A stretch of DNA of 6,894 bases from an uncultured Eubacteriales bacterium (GCA_900556185.1 USNN01000048.1:1-6894); one strand, 5' to 3'; shown: positions 1 through 6,640, counted from the stretch's first letter. A program made the numbers and translations. The notes: a model not told the origin generated them from the letters alone.

Positions 1-2
1 AT

Positions 3-569
3 AAAAATGTAATAAGGTGCGAAATTTCTTTTTGCAATATTAAAAAAGTGGATAGTACCCATATTCGCATTAATTGCTACAAAAACTTAGAAGAAGTTTC
101 ATATCTTAGAATGTTTACGGGACCATACAGCACAAATATGTTTTTAGAAATTGTGTATGTGTATAGCGCACATCGAGGTAAATTAATAGGGCAAAAGATG
201 TTCGACCTGGTGCCATATTTAATAAATAACTTTGGTTGTGATAAACTGGTTGGGTCGTATGAGCCAGGCAATTACTCAACCGACCGAGAGTTTGGTATTG
301 GTTTTGATAAAATTAACGGCACAATGGCAACGCAATATTTTTATAATAAAAATGGATTTACAATAGTTGGTATTGAAGATTATTTAAAAGACGCTAAAAG
401 TTACCCAGATATAGACGCATCCGACTTTAACTTTGGTGAAGTGATGATAAACGATTTGGTTATGTCCCCTATTCCGCTAAAACATAGCAACAAATATGTT
501 AGCGTGAATAACACATTAATACATATAGACGACCAGGACTATTTTACAGGTGAATACGAAAATGAATAA
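3..569 (+). CDS. GNAT-like N-acetyltransferase, 5'-truncated by window edge
   Basis: The frame is open from the first complete codon at the left edge, giving about 188 codons before TAA, so the gene probably begins outside the window. The first in-frame usual start is GTG at 48, but it has no Shine-Dalgarno motif. The GNAT fold is suggested by a beta strand running into the acetyl-CoA loop (EIVYVYSAHRGKLIGQKMF, a variant of the usual R-G-x-G-x-G/A) and its following helix. A later strand (DKLVGSYEP) and a terminal QYFYNKNGF segment match the family's fY-x-k-x-GF motif. Such enzymes move an acetyl group from acetyl-CoA to an amine; the substrate cannot be told here. The second glycine position of the CoA loop is Leu (GKLIG), so activity is not certain. 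The gene converges on the lipoprotein gene and shares its terminator. The family call is moderately sure, the function unknown. Confidence 0.62.
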   Translation, partial: KNVIRCEISFCNIKKVDSTHIRINCYKNLEEVSYLRMFTGPYSTNMFLEIVYVYSAHRGKLIGQKMFDLVPYLINNFGCDKLVGSYEPGNYSTDREFGIGFDKINGTMATQYFYNKNGFTIVGIEDYLKDAKSYPDIDASDFNFGEVMINDLVMSPIPLKHSNKYVSVNNTLIHIDDQDYFTGEYENE

Positions 570-598
570 AAAAAGAGAGCAAATATTACTCTCTTTTT
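570..598. terminator. Bidirectional intrinsic terminator between convergent genes
   Basis: A perfect 10-bp stem (AAAAAGAGAG at 570-579 pairing with CTCTCTTTTT at 589-598) encloses a 9-nt loop. It reads as a hairpin flanked by A and T runs on both strands. It starts immediately after the plus-strand TAA (567-569), and the minus-strand stop codon (597-599) lies in its right arm, so one element can end both converging transcripts. The stem has few G-C pairs, so its strength is uncertain. Confidence 0.75.
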
Positions 599-1154
599 AA
601 TATTTAGATTCTTCGTGTTTTCCGTATGCTTTAAAGTTTTGGATGCAGATTTTTAGCTTTGGATTGTTTTCGTATACTGTTCTATTAGAAATTTCTATAG
701 ATATAGTAGACTCGTTGTTGGTAAAGATATCATTAATATTTAATTCCACTCGGGTTACTTTTTTATTTGCGGTAACACTTTGCTTATAAAAATACATACC
801 TTTATCTTTATCATAATCAGTGCCTTTGTTTAAATAGGATACTGTTATATCAAAGTCCAATTCGGTTACTTCGCTCATAACAAAGTCAAAGCATATTTTT
901 TCTATGGTTAGTCCATATGTCCAATCTTTTAATGTGTTAATTTGAATGGTTGTGTATTGGTCTTGTGGCATAGATGCATTAACAACGTTTATAAGTTTAA
1001 CAGAGCCTGATTCGTCAGAACCCATCTTTAAAAAGTTTACGTCTTCATTAAAATAAACATTTGCGTCTAAAGGCTTTTCTGCGCCACAAGCGGTAAAGCT
1101 TAAGCAACATAATAATAGTAGTAAACTGATGCAAATATTTTTTATGCGTTTCAT
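597..1154 (-). CDS. Small lipoprotein of unknown function
   Basis: This is a 185-residue secreted lipoprotein. The N-terminus is a typical type II signal peptide: basic MKRIK, a Leu/Cys-rich core at about residues 7-20, then the lipobox-like FTAC with Cys23 as the predicted lipid-modified residue. The mature part (about 163 residues) has many alternating hydrophobic/polar stretches such as LDFDITVSYL and STISIEIS, suggesting a beta-rich extracytoplasmic domain. I recognise no family. The ATG overlaps the stop codon of the degV-like gene by one base (TAATG), and a G-rich ribosome site (GGGGGA) lies about 9 bases upstream, so translation is probably coupled. It is the last gene of the six-gene cluster and ends inside the shared terminator. 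The lipoprotein call is firm; no function is proposed. Confidence 0.8.
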   Translation of the reverse strand: MKRIKNICISLLLLLCCLSFTACGAEKPLDANVYFNEDVNFLKMGSDESGSVKLINVVNASMPQDQYTTIQINTLKDWTYGLTIEKICFDFVMSEVTELDFDITVSYLNKGTDYDKDKGMYFYKQSVTANKKVTRVELNINDIFTNNESTISIEISNRTVYENNPKLKICIQNFKAYGKHEESKY

Positions 1155-2017
1155 TAGAATTTTCCCCCGTCATTTATGTATAATATTCCAAGTGTGCCCT
1201 TGCCACAGTGTGTGTAAACAGTTGAGTTTGCTTTTGTTTCTATAACTTCGTTGAATATGTTTTTAGATTTTACGTATTCAATTATTTTATTTACCATTTC
1301 TTGGTCGGCACTTGTGTGGGTGATAAAGCATCTGGTTTTATCTGGGTTATTATAGTCTGCAAGTGTGTCGTCTATATATTTTGTTAAAACAACATCCATT
1401 TTGCCACGATATTTTCCAGTTGGAACAATTTTGCCATCAATTAATTGTAGTTTTGGTCTTAGTTTAAGTAGGTTGGCACCAAACATGCTAAGCATAGAGC
1501 ATCTGCCACCTTTATATAAGTGAGTTAGTGTATCTACAACAAAGGAAGATTGAACATTATATGCTCTACGTCTTTCTATATCTGCAATATCTTTAGCAGA
1601 GTAGCCTTGGTTTGCTAGTTCTGTTGCGTGAATTGCAAGTAAGGTTGTGCCAGTTGAAAGGTTTCTACTATCAACAATAAAAATCTTGTCTTGGCATAAT
1701 TCAAAACTTGCGGTTTGAGCATTTTTATAAACGCAAGATAATTCGTTGGATATTGAAAAGTGAATAATCGCATCATACCCTTCATCTAAAAATGGTTTGA
1801 AAAATGCTTTAAAGTCTTCAACGCTCCGTGCTGCAGTTTTTGGTAGTTTGCCAGTTTTTGCAACAAATTCTTGAATGTCTGCGGTGGTGACGGTTTCGGT
1901 ATCAAAACATTCTTCATCGCCCATATTAACAATTAGTGGAATGTATGAAATCCCATAACTATCTAAAAATTCTTTGCTTGCATCAGCTGTGCTATCTGTA
2001 GTAATTTTGATTCTCAT
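1154..2017 (-). CDS. DegV family fatty-acid-binding protein (FakB-like)
   Basis: This 287-residue protein has the usual DegV length. DegV/FakB proteins bind a fatty acid and present it to the kinase FakA, which makes acyl-phosphate for phospholipid synthesis. Visible family motifs are TDST at 7-10, KTAARS at 60-65 (the usual T-S-x-P-S region), HFSISNELS at 86-94 (usual iSSxLSGTY), VDSRNLSTG at 115-123, FVVDTLTHLYKGGR at 159-172, LLKLRPKLQLIDGKI at 183-197 and HCGKGTLG at 270-277 (usual HxGPG). Several of these depart from consensus, so ligand preference may differ. No fakA is present in the window. The start has AAGGAG at 2025-2030, which overlaps the stop codon of the upstream signal peptidase gene. 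It sits 11 bp behind that gene and overlaps the lipoprotein start. The family is certain; the FakB role is inferred. Confidence 0.93.
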   Translation of the reverse strand: MRIKITTDSTADASKEFLDSYGISYIPLIVNMGDEECFDTETVTTADIQEFVAKTGKLPKTAARSVEDFKAFFKPFLDEGYDAIIHFSISNELSCVYKNAQTASFELCQDKIFIVDSRNLSTGTTLLAIHATELANQGYSAKDIADIERRRAYNVQSSFVVDTLTHLYKGGRCSMLSMFGANLLKLRPKLQLIDGKIVPTGKYRGKMDVVLTKYIDDTLADYNNPDKTRCFITHTSADQEMVNKIIEYVKSKNIFNEVIETKANSTVYTHCGKGTLGILYINDGGKF

Positions 2018-2028
2018 AAATAATCTCC

Positions 2029-2778
2029 TTAAAATAAATAACCATATTTAATTGATTTAATAATTCCATATATAAGTGTCTTGCCGTATGGAATTAATAT
2101 AGTAACTTTTCCAACACAGTCTGATAAATTAATAAAACCAAGTTCTCGACTGTCCCTAGAATTGTTTCGGTTGTCGCCCATAACAAATACAAAGCCTTCA
2201 GGAACGACTATTTCTTTTTCTGTAGTAAATTCACTTAAACTAGTGCTTAATGTGTTTAATATCATTGTTGAAGCAATATAATCTTCATTTAGTAGTTCGC
2301 CGTTTCTATATAAAACAAATTCGGCGTTGCCATAACTAGATGGTTCACTTATTCGCTTAAATTGCAACCTATCTCCACCAACACCAATAACTCTTTTTAT
2401 GTAGTAAACTGGTTCTGTGCTAGCGGGGTCGGTGTAAGGTGTGGCATTAAAAACAATTATGTCTTTATATTCGTATTTAGTTGTTTTGGATAAATATACC
2501 ACGTCTTCAGCGAGTGTGTTGGCGGTAGTTGTATACTCATAATTTAATGTTGGATACATAGAGCTACCATTAACTGTCATTGGAAGCAAAACCACGTTTC
2601 CAATAAATATTGAAAGCATAAAATATAGTCCGAACGCAATAGAAAATATTACCCATAGTGGTAGATTAGATTGCTTTGGGCATCCAAGGAAAATAGAATT
2701 AAATTTATCTTCTTCGGCGTTTTTTATTTCTTTTTCAAAATACTTTATTGGTAGGTCTTGATTTTCTAATTCTTCCAT
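2029..2778 (-). CDS. lepB: Signal peptidase I
   Basis: This 249-residue type I signal peptidase (S26 family, Ser/Lys dyad) removes signal peptides from exported proteins at the outer face of the cytoplasmic membrane. An approximately 40-residue charged cytosolic N-terminus precedes one membrane helix at about 41-64. Box B is NGSSMYPTL at 70-78, with Ser73 (the one before Met) as predicted nucleophile. Box D is YIKRVIGVGGD at 126-136, with Lys128 as general base. Box E is GDNRNNSRDSRELG at 201-214. All catalytic boxes are present, so it should be active. Residues 137-200 hold an insertion-like stretch rich in Ser/Thr between boxes D and E, within the family's range. The ribosome site is weak (AAGG about 8 bases before ATG). 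It lies 4 bp after the 97-aa membrane protein gene and shares the transcript from ftsH. Organisms of this type often have several paralogues, so the symbol is generic (sipS-like). Confidence 0.95.
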   Translation of the reverse strand: MEELENQDLPIKYFEKEIKNAEEDKFNSIFLGCPKQSNLPLWVIFSIAFGLYFMLSIFIGNVVLLPMTVNGSSMYPTLNYEYTTTANTLAEDVVYLSKTTKYEYKDIIVFNATPYTDPASTEPVYYIKRVIGVGGDRLQFKRISEPSSYGNAEFVLYRNGELLNEDYIASTMILNTLSTSLSEFTTEKEIVVPEGFVFVMGDNRNNSRDSRELGFINLSDCVGKVTILIPYGKTLIYGIIKSIKYGYLF

Positions 2779-2782
2779 TTTT

Positions 2783-3076
2783 CTACCTTACTTTTAATTT
2801 GTTTGTTCTATCCATTTGTAAAATAAAGTTTGTAATGTTAATTATTGCTGTAACTAGTGTAACATACATAAGCCAAAGTAGGCTTCTAAAAGTGTTTAAT
2901 AGAGCGGTGTCTTTAGACTCTTGCAAAGCAAACTTGTCCATAAGTGATAGAGATGAGTTTGAAATTTTGTTTACTATTCCAATGTATTTATAATAACAAA
3001 CCATAGTGGCGATGCAAGTAGCAAGCAGAGCAACAAGTGTTACTATACTTAAAATTTTAAAAACTTTCTTTGTCAT
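2783..3076 (-). CDS. Small two-helix membrane protein of unknown function
   Basis: This is a 97-residue protein with basic MTKKVFK, a first membrane helix at about 9-29, a polar loop at about 30-65 (rich in Ser, with KDT and DKF), a second helix at about 66-87 and a basic C-terminus (DRTNKLKVR). By the positive-inside rule both ends should be cytoplasmic and the loop outside. I recognise no family. The start is well supported: AGGAG lies 7 bases before ATG, and the gene begins 3 bp after the stop of the 198-aa gene. It is followed 4 bp later by signal peptidase I. This spacing supports a real gene rather than a chance frame. It ends in TAG, the only non-TAA stop in the window. Its place between ftsH and lepB suggests an envelope role, but that is inference. 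Confidence 0.75.
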   Translation of the reverse strand: MTKKVFKILSIVTLVALLATCIATMVCYYKYIGIVNKISNSSLSLMDKFALQESKDTALLNTFRSLLWLMYVTLVTAIINITNFILQMDRTNKLKVR

Positions 3077-3079
3077 ATG

Positions 3080-3676
3080 TTACTCCTGAATTAGTGTAAG
3101 AATGTAGTTGTATAGGTCGTGTGTGTTCGCTTGAGTATTTAATGGGTAATTAACAAATAGGTCAATTGTGTTATTGTTTTCTTTGTTGTTTTCTGCGTCG
3201 ATATCAGCAGCGGTTTTAAAGTAAATTAGCAATTGTTGAGTTTTGTCTTCTTTATTTAATCTAAATATAATTGTACGAAGGTCTACTCGTCTAGACGAAC
3301 CATTTCTATATACAATAAATTTCTTTGCACTATTAAATGTAAATTCTACATATAAGCCCGTTTCTTTGTTGTTATCTGTCCAAGTTGGGCTAGTTGTGTC
3401 TTCACTTATAGTATTTTTTAAAATGTCTTTATCACCAATTTGTTTTATATAAGTTTTTTCAAACATCTTATTATAAAGTTTTATAATTTCTTTATATTCA
3501 TCACTATCTGACTTGTATGATTTGGTTGAAGAAAGCGATTGGTTGTATATATCTATTGCGTCTGGGTTTGGTAAATTGGGTTTTGTATTAGTCTGTAATA
3601 TTGAAAATAAAATTACACTAACAATTAACAAACTTGATAGGGTTATTGAAATTACAATTATTAATTTTTGTCTCAT
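3080..3676 (-). CDS. Membrane-anchored extracytoplasmic protein of unknown function
   Basis: This 198-residue protein has a single N-terminal hydrophobic helix (about 5-28) after MRQK and no lipobox, so it is probably an uncleaved signal anchor with about 170 residues outside. The outer part starts with a Pro/Asn linker (TKPNLPNPD at 31-39) and a charged helical stretch (about 58-75). It then has alternating segments such as GLYVEFTF, KKFIVYRNG and QQLLIYFK that look like a beta sheet, and an Asn-rich loop (163-169). I recognise no family. The start has AAGGAA about 10 bases upstream; this ribosome site overlaps the ftsH stop codon, and only 5 bp separate the genes, so it is probably co-translated with ftsH. 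It could be an FtsH partner or simply a lineage-specific envelope protein; the sequence does not decide. Confidence 0.78.
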   Translation of the reverse strand: MRQKLIIVISITLSSLLIVSVILFSILQTNTKPNLPNPDAIDIYNQSLSSTKSYKSDSDEYKEIIKLYNKMFEKTYIKQIGDKDILKNTISEDTTSPTWTDNNKETGLYVEFTFNSAKKFIVYRNGSSRRVDLRTIIFRLNKEDKTQQLLIYFKTAADIDAENNKENNNTIDLFVNYPLNTQANTHDLYNYILTLIQE

Positions 3677-3681
3677 TGTTT

Positions 3682-5733
3682 TTATTTCCTTGTCTTTTTG
3701 TTCTCTTTTAAAACTTCATCAAATGTGTCAGATATTTCGTCTGAAGGTAACACTTTTAAATTTTGGTCCGTATTTTCAGCCTTGTCGTCCGACTTGATTA
3801 TATTTGGTTTAATTTTGCTAGATTTTTCTTCGTCTTTTGGTTCTTCAGTTTTTTTATTCTCGGCGTCACGTTCTTCTATTACGGCTATAACTTCTTTGGC
3901 TGATTTTTTGTTCATAAGCATATCAACTTCATCTGAATATATAGTTTCTTTTGCTAGTAAAACTTCAACCATATTTTTAACAATAGTTTTGTTTGCTGAA
4001 AGTAGTTTTTCTGCTTCTGCTTCGGCCTTTTTTAAGATATTTGAAACGCAAGCGTCAATTTTAGCAGCGTAAGTTTCGCTATAACTATTTCGTTCCATAT
4101 AATCTTTGCCTAAAAAGTATGAGTTTTCAGAACCAAAGTGCATTAAACCTAGTTCGTCTGTCATGCCAAAGTCTACTACCATTTTTCGTGCTATATTTGT
4201 TGCTCTCTCTATATCGTTTGAAGCGCCTGTTGTGTAATCATCTAAGAATAGTCTTTCGCTAACACGTCCAGCAAGCATCATTGTAAGCATATCAAATAAT
4301 TTAGATTTTGTAATATGTGTGTCATCGGTTTCTGGTCTAGATACAGTGTAGCCAGCAGCATTCCCGCGTGGCACGATAGAAATTTCGTGAACTGGGTCGC
4401 TGTTTTTAATTAGTTTACCAACAATAGCGTGTCCAGCTTCGTGGTAAGCGGTTATCTTTTTATCTTTTTCAGTTACAATCAAACTTTTCTTTTGAGGACC
4501 CATTGTAACTTTGTCTATACCCTCGGTTATATTTTGCATTGTAATTTTAGTTTGATTTTGTTTTGCAGCTATTATTGCGGCTTCATTTAATAGGTTTTCT
4601 AGTTCTGCTCCAGTGAACCCGCTAGTTATTCTTGCAATTTGCTTAAAGTCTATAGAACTATCAATCTTTTTATTTTTTGCGTGAACTTTTAATATTTCTT
4701 CCCTACCTTTAACGTCTGGCACTCTAATAGTGATTTGTCTATCAAATCTACCAGGTCTTAAAAGTGCTGGGTCTAGAATGTCTACTCGGTTGGTTGCAGC
4801 GATTACAATAATTTCGTCGTTTGTGTCAAAACCATCCATTTGAACAAGTAATTGGTTAAGTGTTTGTTCTCGTTCGTCGTTGCCTCCGCCCATTCCGGTT
4901 CCACGTTGACGACCAATAGCGTCAATTTCATCTATAAATACAATACAAGGGGCAGCTAGTTTTGCTTGAGCAAATAAATCTCTAACTCTAGATGCACCAA
5001 CACCAACAAATAGTTCCATAAAGTCTGAACCGCTGATTGAGAAGAATGGAACATTTGCTTCGCCAGAAATTGCTTTAGCGAGTAATGTTTTACCTGTTCC
5101 AGGAGGTCCAACTAAAAGTACGCCTTTTGGAATTCTTGCTCCGATGTTTGTGAACCTTGTTGGGTTTTTCAAAAACTCTACAATTTCCTTAACTTCTTCT
5201 TTTTCTTCTTCGGCACCGGCTACATCGTTAAATGTGACTTTGCTTTTTGCTATTCGTGCTCGATTTTTTGTAAAGTCGAATGATTGCTTTGTTGACTTAT
5301 TAACCATTCTAGAGAATACAAGCATAACAACTAACACGCCTGCAACAGATAGCCCTATCATTATAATAAACGACCAATCGGTTGAGCTTTCAATTTCGGC
5401 AAATTGACTTACCTTATTGGTTTCAGTGTTTAAGTTGTGGGCAGTTATAGCACTTTGTGCCATTTCAGTGTTTTTAGGACCCATATAAGCAATGGTTTCG
5501 TCGTAATAAGTAATTTTTATATCGTAATTAGAATATTCAATTTTTTCAATTTTGTTTTCGTTTAAGTCTTGTACAAATTGCTCGTAACTAATTTCTTTTT
5601 TTAGTGGCGACATTAAAAAGAATAATGATATAATTATACCAATAATCAAAATGCAGAATAACATATTTCTAAGCCATGGCTGAGTATATTGAATATTGGT
5701 GTTGTTTGATTTGTTGTTTTGGTCTTGTTCCAA
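3682..5733 (-). CDS. ftsH: ATP-dependent zinc metalloprotease FtsH
   Basis: FtsH is a membrane-bound hexameric AAA+ protease that extracts and degrades misassembled membrane proteins and short-lived cytosolic proteins. From the chosen TTG start (683 aa) the order is: membrane helix about 23-41, extracytoplasmic domain about 42-119, second helix about 120-140, AAA domain, M41 peptidase. Visible motifs are Walker A GPPGTGKT 209-216, pore FVGVG 242-246, Walker B IVFIDEIDAIG 264-274, the second region of homology with arginine fingers in RPGR (326, 329), zinc site HEAGH 431-435, and third ligand Asp507 in TTGASNDIERAT. All catalytic residues are intact. A Lys/Glu-rich tail of about 75 residues follows the peptidase domain. 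GGAGGA at 5741-5746 sits 7 bases before TTG 5733. Upstream in-frame ATG 5748 and TTG 5778 lack such a site, but ATG 5748 (688 aa) remains possible. It is the first gene of the minus-strand cluster. Confidence 0.97.
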   Translation of the reverse strand: MEQDQNNKSNNTNIQYTQPWLRNMLFCILIIGIIISLFFLMSPLKKEISYEQFVQDLNENKIEKIEYSNYDIKITYYDETIAYMGPKNTEMAQSAITAHNLNTETNKVSQFAEIESSTDWSFIIMIGLSVAGVLVVMLVFSRMVNKSTKQSFDFTKNRARIAKSKVTFNDVAGAEEEKEEVKEIVEFLKNPTRFTNIGARIPKGVLLVGPPGTGKTLLAKAISGEANVPFFSISGSDFMELFVGVGASRVRDLFAQAKLAAPCIVFIDEIDAIGRQRGTGMGGGNDEREQTLNQLLVQMDGFDTNDEIIVIAATNRVDILDPALLRPGRFDRQITIRVPDVKGREEILKVHAKNKKIDSSIDFKQIARITSGFTGAELENLLNEAAIIAAKQNQTKITMQNITEGIDKVTMGPQKKSLIVTEKDKKITAYHEAGHAIVGKLIKNSDPVHEISIVPRGNAAGYTVSRPETDDTHITKSKLFDMLTMMLAGRVSERLFLDDYTTGASNDIERATNIARKMVVDFGMTDELGLMHFGSENSYFLGKDYMERNSYSETYAAKIDACVSNILKKAEAEAEKLLSANKTIVKNMVEVLLAKETIYSDEVDMLMNKKSAKEVIAVIEERDAENKKTEEPKDEEKSSKIKPNIIKSDDKAENTDQNLKVLPSDEISDTFDEVLKENKKTRK

Positions 5734-5740
5734 AGTGTAT

Positions 5741-5746
5741 TCCTCC
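5741..5746 (-). promoter_or_regulatory. Ribosome binding site that decides the ftsH start
   Basis: On the minus strand this reads GGAGGA, near-perfect complementarity to the 16S anti-Shine-Dalgarno. It is followed by 7 bases and TTG at 5733-5731. The ATG at 5748-5746 overlaps this motif and has only AACATAAGA in front of it, so the TTG is the better supported initiation codon. Confidence 0.72.
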
Positions 5747-5754
5747 ATTCTTAT

Positions 5755-5812
5755 GTTATATATAATATGATAACACAACTACAATTATAATACAAATAAT
5801 TATTTGGAGAAT
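5755..5812 (-). promoter_or_regulatory. Putative ftsH operon promoter region
   Basis: Two minus-strand sigma-A-like choices are seen. One is TTGTAG (5784-5779) with TATATA (5762-5757, spacer 16) or TATAAC (5760-5755, spacer 18). It would start transcription just upstream of the ribosome site. The other is a perfect TATAAT at 5789-5784 with only a weak -35 (TTCTCC, 5811-5806). The AT-rich sequence does not let me choose; some promoter is expected here because the divergent cvpA-like gene leaves no other place for the operon to start. Confidence 0.45.
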
Positions 5813-5836
5813 ATGTGAAAAAGATACGAAATAATC

Positions 5837-5865
5837 TTGAGTATATTGTTTAATTTTGGTATAAT
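5837..5865 (+). promoter_or_regulatory. Sigma-A-type promoter of the cvpA-like gene
   Basis: A -35 box TTGAGT (5837-5842) is separated by exactly 17 bp from a perfect -10 box TATAAT (5860-5865), which is preceded by an extended -10 TG (TGGTATAAT). The likely start of transcription at about 5871-5874 falls on or next to the ribosome site AGGAG (5871-5875), so the 5' leader would be only about 10 nt. This is the best promoter in the window. Confidence 0.8.
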
Positions 5866-5881
5866 TAATTAGGAGAAAATT

Positions 5882-6640
5882 ATGTTTGGATATTTAGATG
5901 GAATTATATTATTACTTGCGCTAGTATTTGTGTTAGTGGGTATAAAACGAGGCTTTTTAGGGTCGCTTGCAAAGTTGCTAGGTGGATTTGTGAGGCTGAT
6001 ACTTTCAATTCTTCTTGCGAAGCCATTTGTGAAACTTATTTCCCTTACAAAAATTGATGAACATATGTTTGATAAGCTAACACTAAAGTATTCGGGAATA
6101 TCGGATAAGTTTAATGTTAACTTGGTTGGTATGGATTCGGCTTCGCTAGATACATTTGTTACTGATGCGTTGTCTGATGCTAAAGTGCCTAAGATATTTA
6201 GAAGCTTAGTTAAAAATTTTATAATGGTCAACCCAGATGTAATTGCACAAAAAGAGACAGTAACTGTTGCAGAACTTGCAGGTGTCGCAGTTGGCAACTT
6301 GATACTTTTAGTTGTTTCGTTTGTTGTTATATATTTATTGTTGTGGTTAATCGTGAAAATTGTGCTAAGGGTGTCTACCTCACTAAATAGGTCTCAAACA
6401 ATTATTGGCGGAACAAATAGATGGCTTGGTGGCGTGTTTGGGTTTGTAAAATATTTCGTATTTTTAATGGTTGCCATGTTAGTTGTTTCTGCATTATCAA
6501 AATTTGATTTTATGGGAAACGTTGTGGCGTATATAAATAATTCATTCCTAGGTGGTCCGTTATATAGATTGAGCGAAAAACTTTGGGCTACATCATTTGA
6601 TATAACATCTGCAGTTGAATCGTGGTTAAAGAAAAATTAA
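5882..6640 (+). CDS. CvpA family membrane protein
   Basis: This 252-residue membrane protein resembles the CvpA (colicin V production) family, whose members are envelope proteins of poorly defined role. The N-terminus shows the family pattern YLDGIILLLALVFVLVG then KRGFLGSLAKLLGG at 4-35. The C-terminal half has NRWLGGVFGFVKYFVF (179-194), matching the usual N-x-x-LG-x-x-G-x-x-K pattern. Helices are predicted at about 5-21, 30-50, 136-162 and 183-205. Between helices 2 and 3 is a polar stretch of about 85 residues, longer than in the shortest CvpA proteins. After the last helix a tail of about 45 residues ends in SWLKKN. The start has AGGAG 6 bases before ATG. It is transcribed alone from its own promoter, divergently from ftsH, and ends at a strong terminator. 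The family is likely; function is open. Confidence 0.85.
   Translation: MFGYLDGIILLLALVFVLVGIKRGFLGSLAKLLGGFVRLILSILLAKPFVKLISLTKIDEHMFDKLTLKYSGISDKFNVNLVGMDSASLDTFVTDALSDAKVPKIFRSLVKNFIMVNPDVIAQKETVTVAELAGVAVGNLILLVVSFVVIYLLLWLIVKIVLRVSTSLNRSQTIIGGTNRWLGGVFGFVKYFVFLMVAMLVVSALSKFDFMGNVVAYINNSFLGGPLYRLSEKLWATSFDITSAVESWLKKN

Noticed and set aside
48..50. GTG as the true start of the acetyltransferase gene
   Set aside because: The frame stays open to the window edge and there is no ribosome site before this GTG, so a truncated gene is the better reading.
2748..2993. 81-codon plus-strand frame spanning the lepB/97-aa gene junction
   Set aside because: It lies opposite two well-supported genes and has no ribosome site; its hydrophobic translation reflects AT-rich complement of membrane helices.
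3513..3797. 94-codon plus-strand frame across the ftsH/198-aa gene junction
   Set aside because: Antisense to two good genes with no initiation signals of its own.
3668..4072. 134-codon plus-strand frame opposite the ftsH 3' end
   Set aside because: Antisense shadow of the charged FtsH tail and end of the peptidase domain; Ser/Phe-rich translation mirrors Lys/Glu codons, and no ribosome site or promoter is seen.
597..5733. Defence, toxin-antitoxin or mobile element system hidden in the operon
   Set aside because: The recognisable members are housekeeping envelope genes, and there are no transposase, integrase, nuclease or inverted-repeat signatures.
5869..6297. 142-codon minus-strand frame opposite the cvpA-like gene
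   Set aside because: Antisense shadow: the plus frame has family motifs, promoter, ribosome site and terminator, while this frame would have to end across the plus-strand start signals.
597..6640. Recoded TGA (Trp) genetic code, as in Mollicutes
   Set aside because: Trp residues in FtsH and signal peptidase that I checked are TGG and all genes stay open under the standard code; the absence of TGA stops in eight genes is too small a sample.
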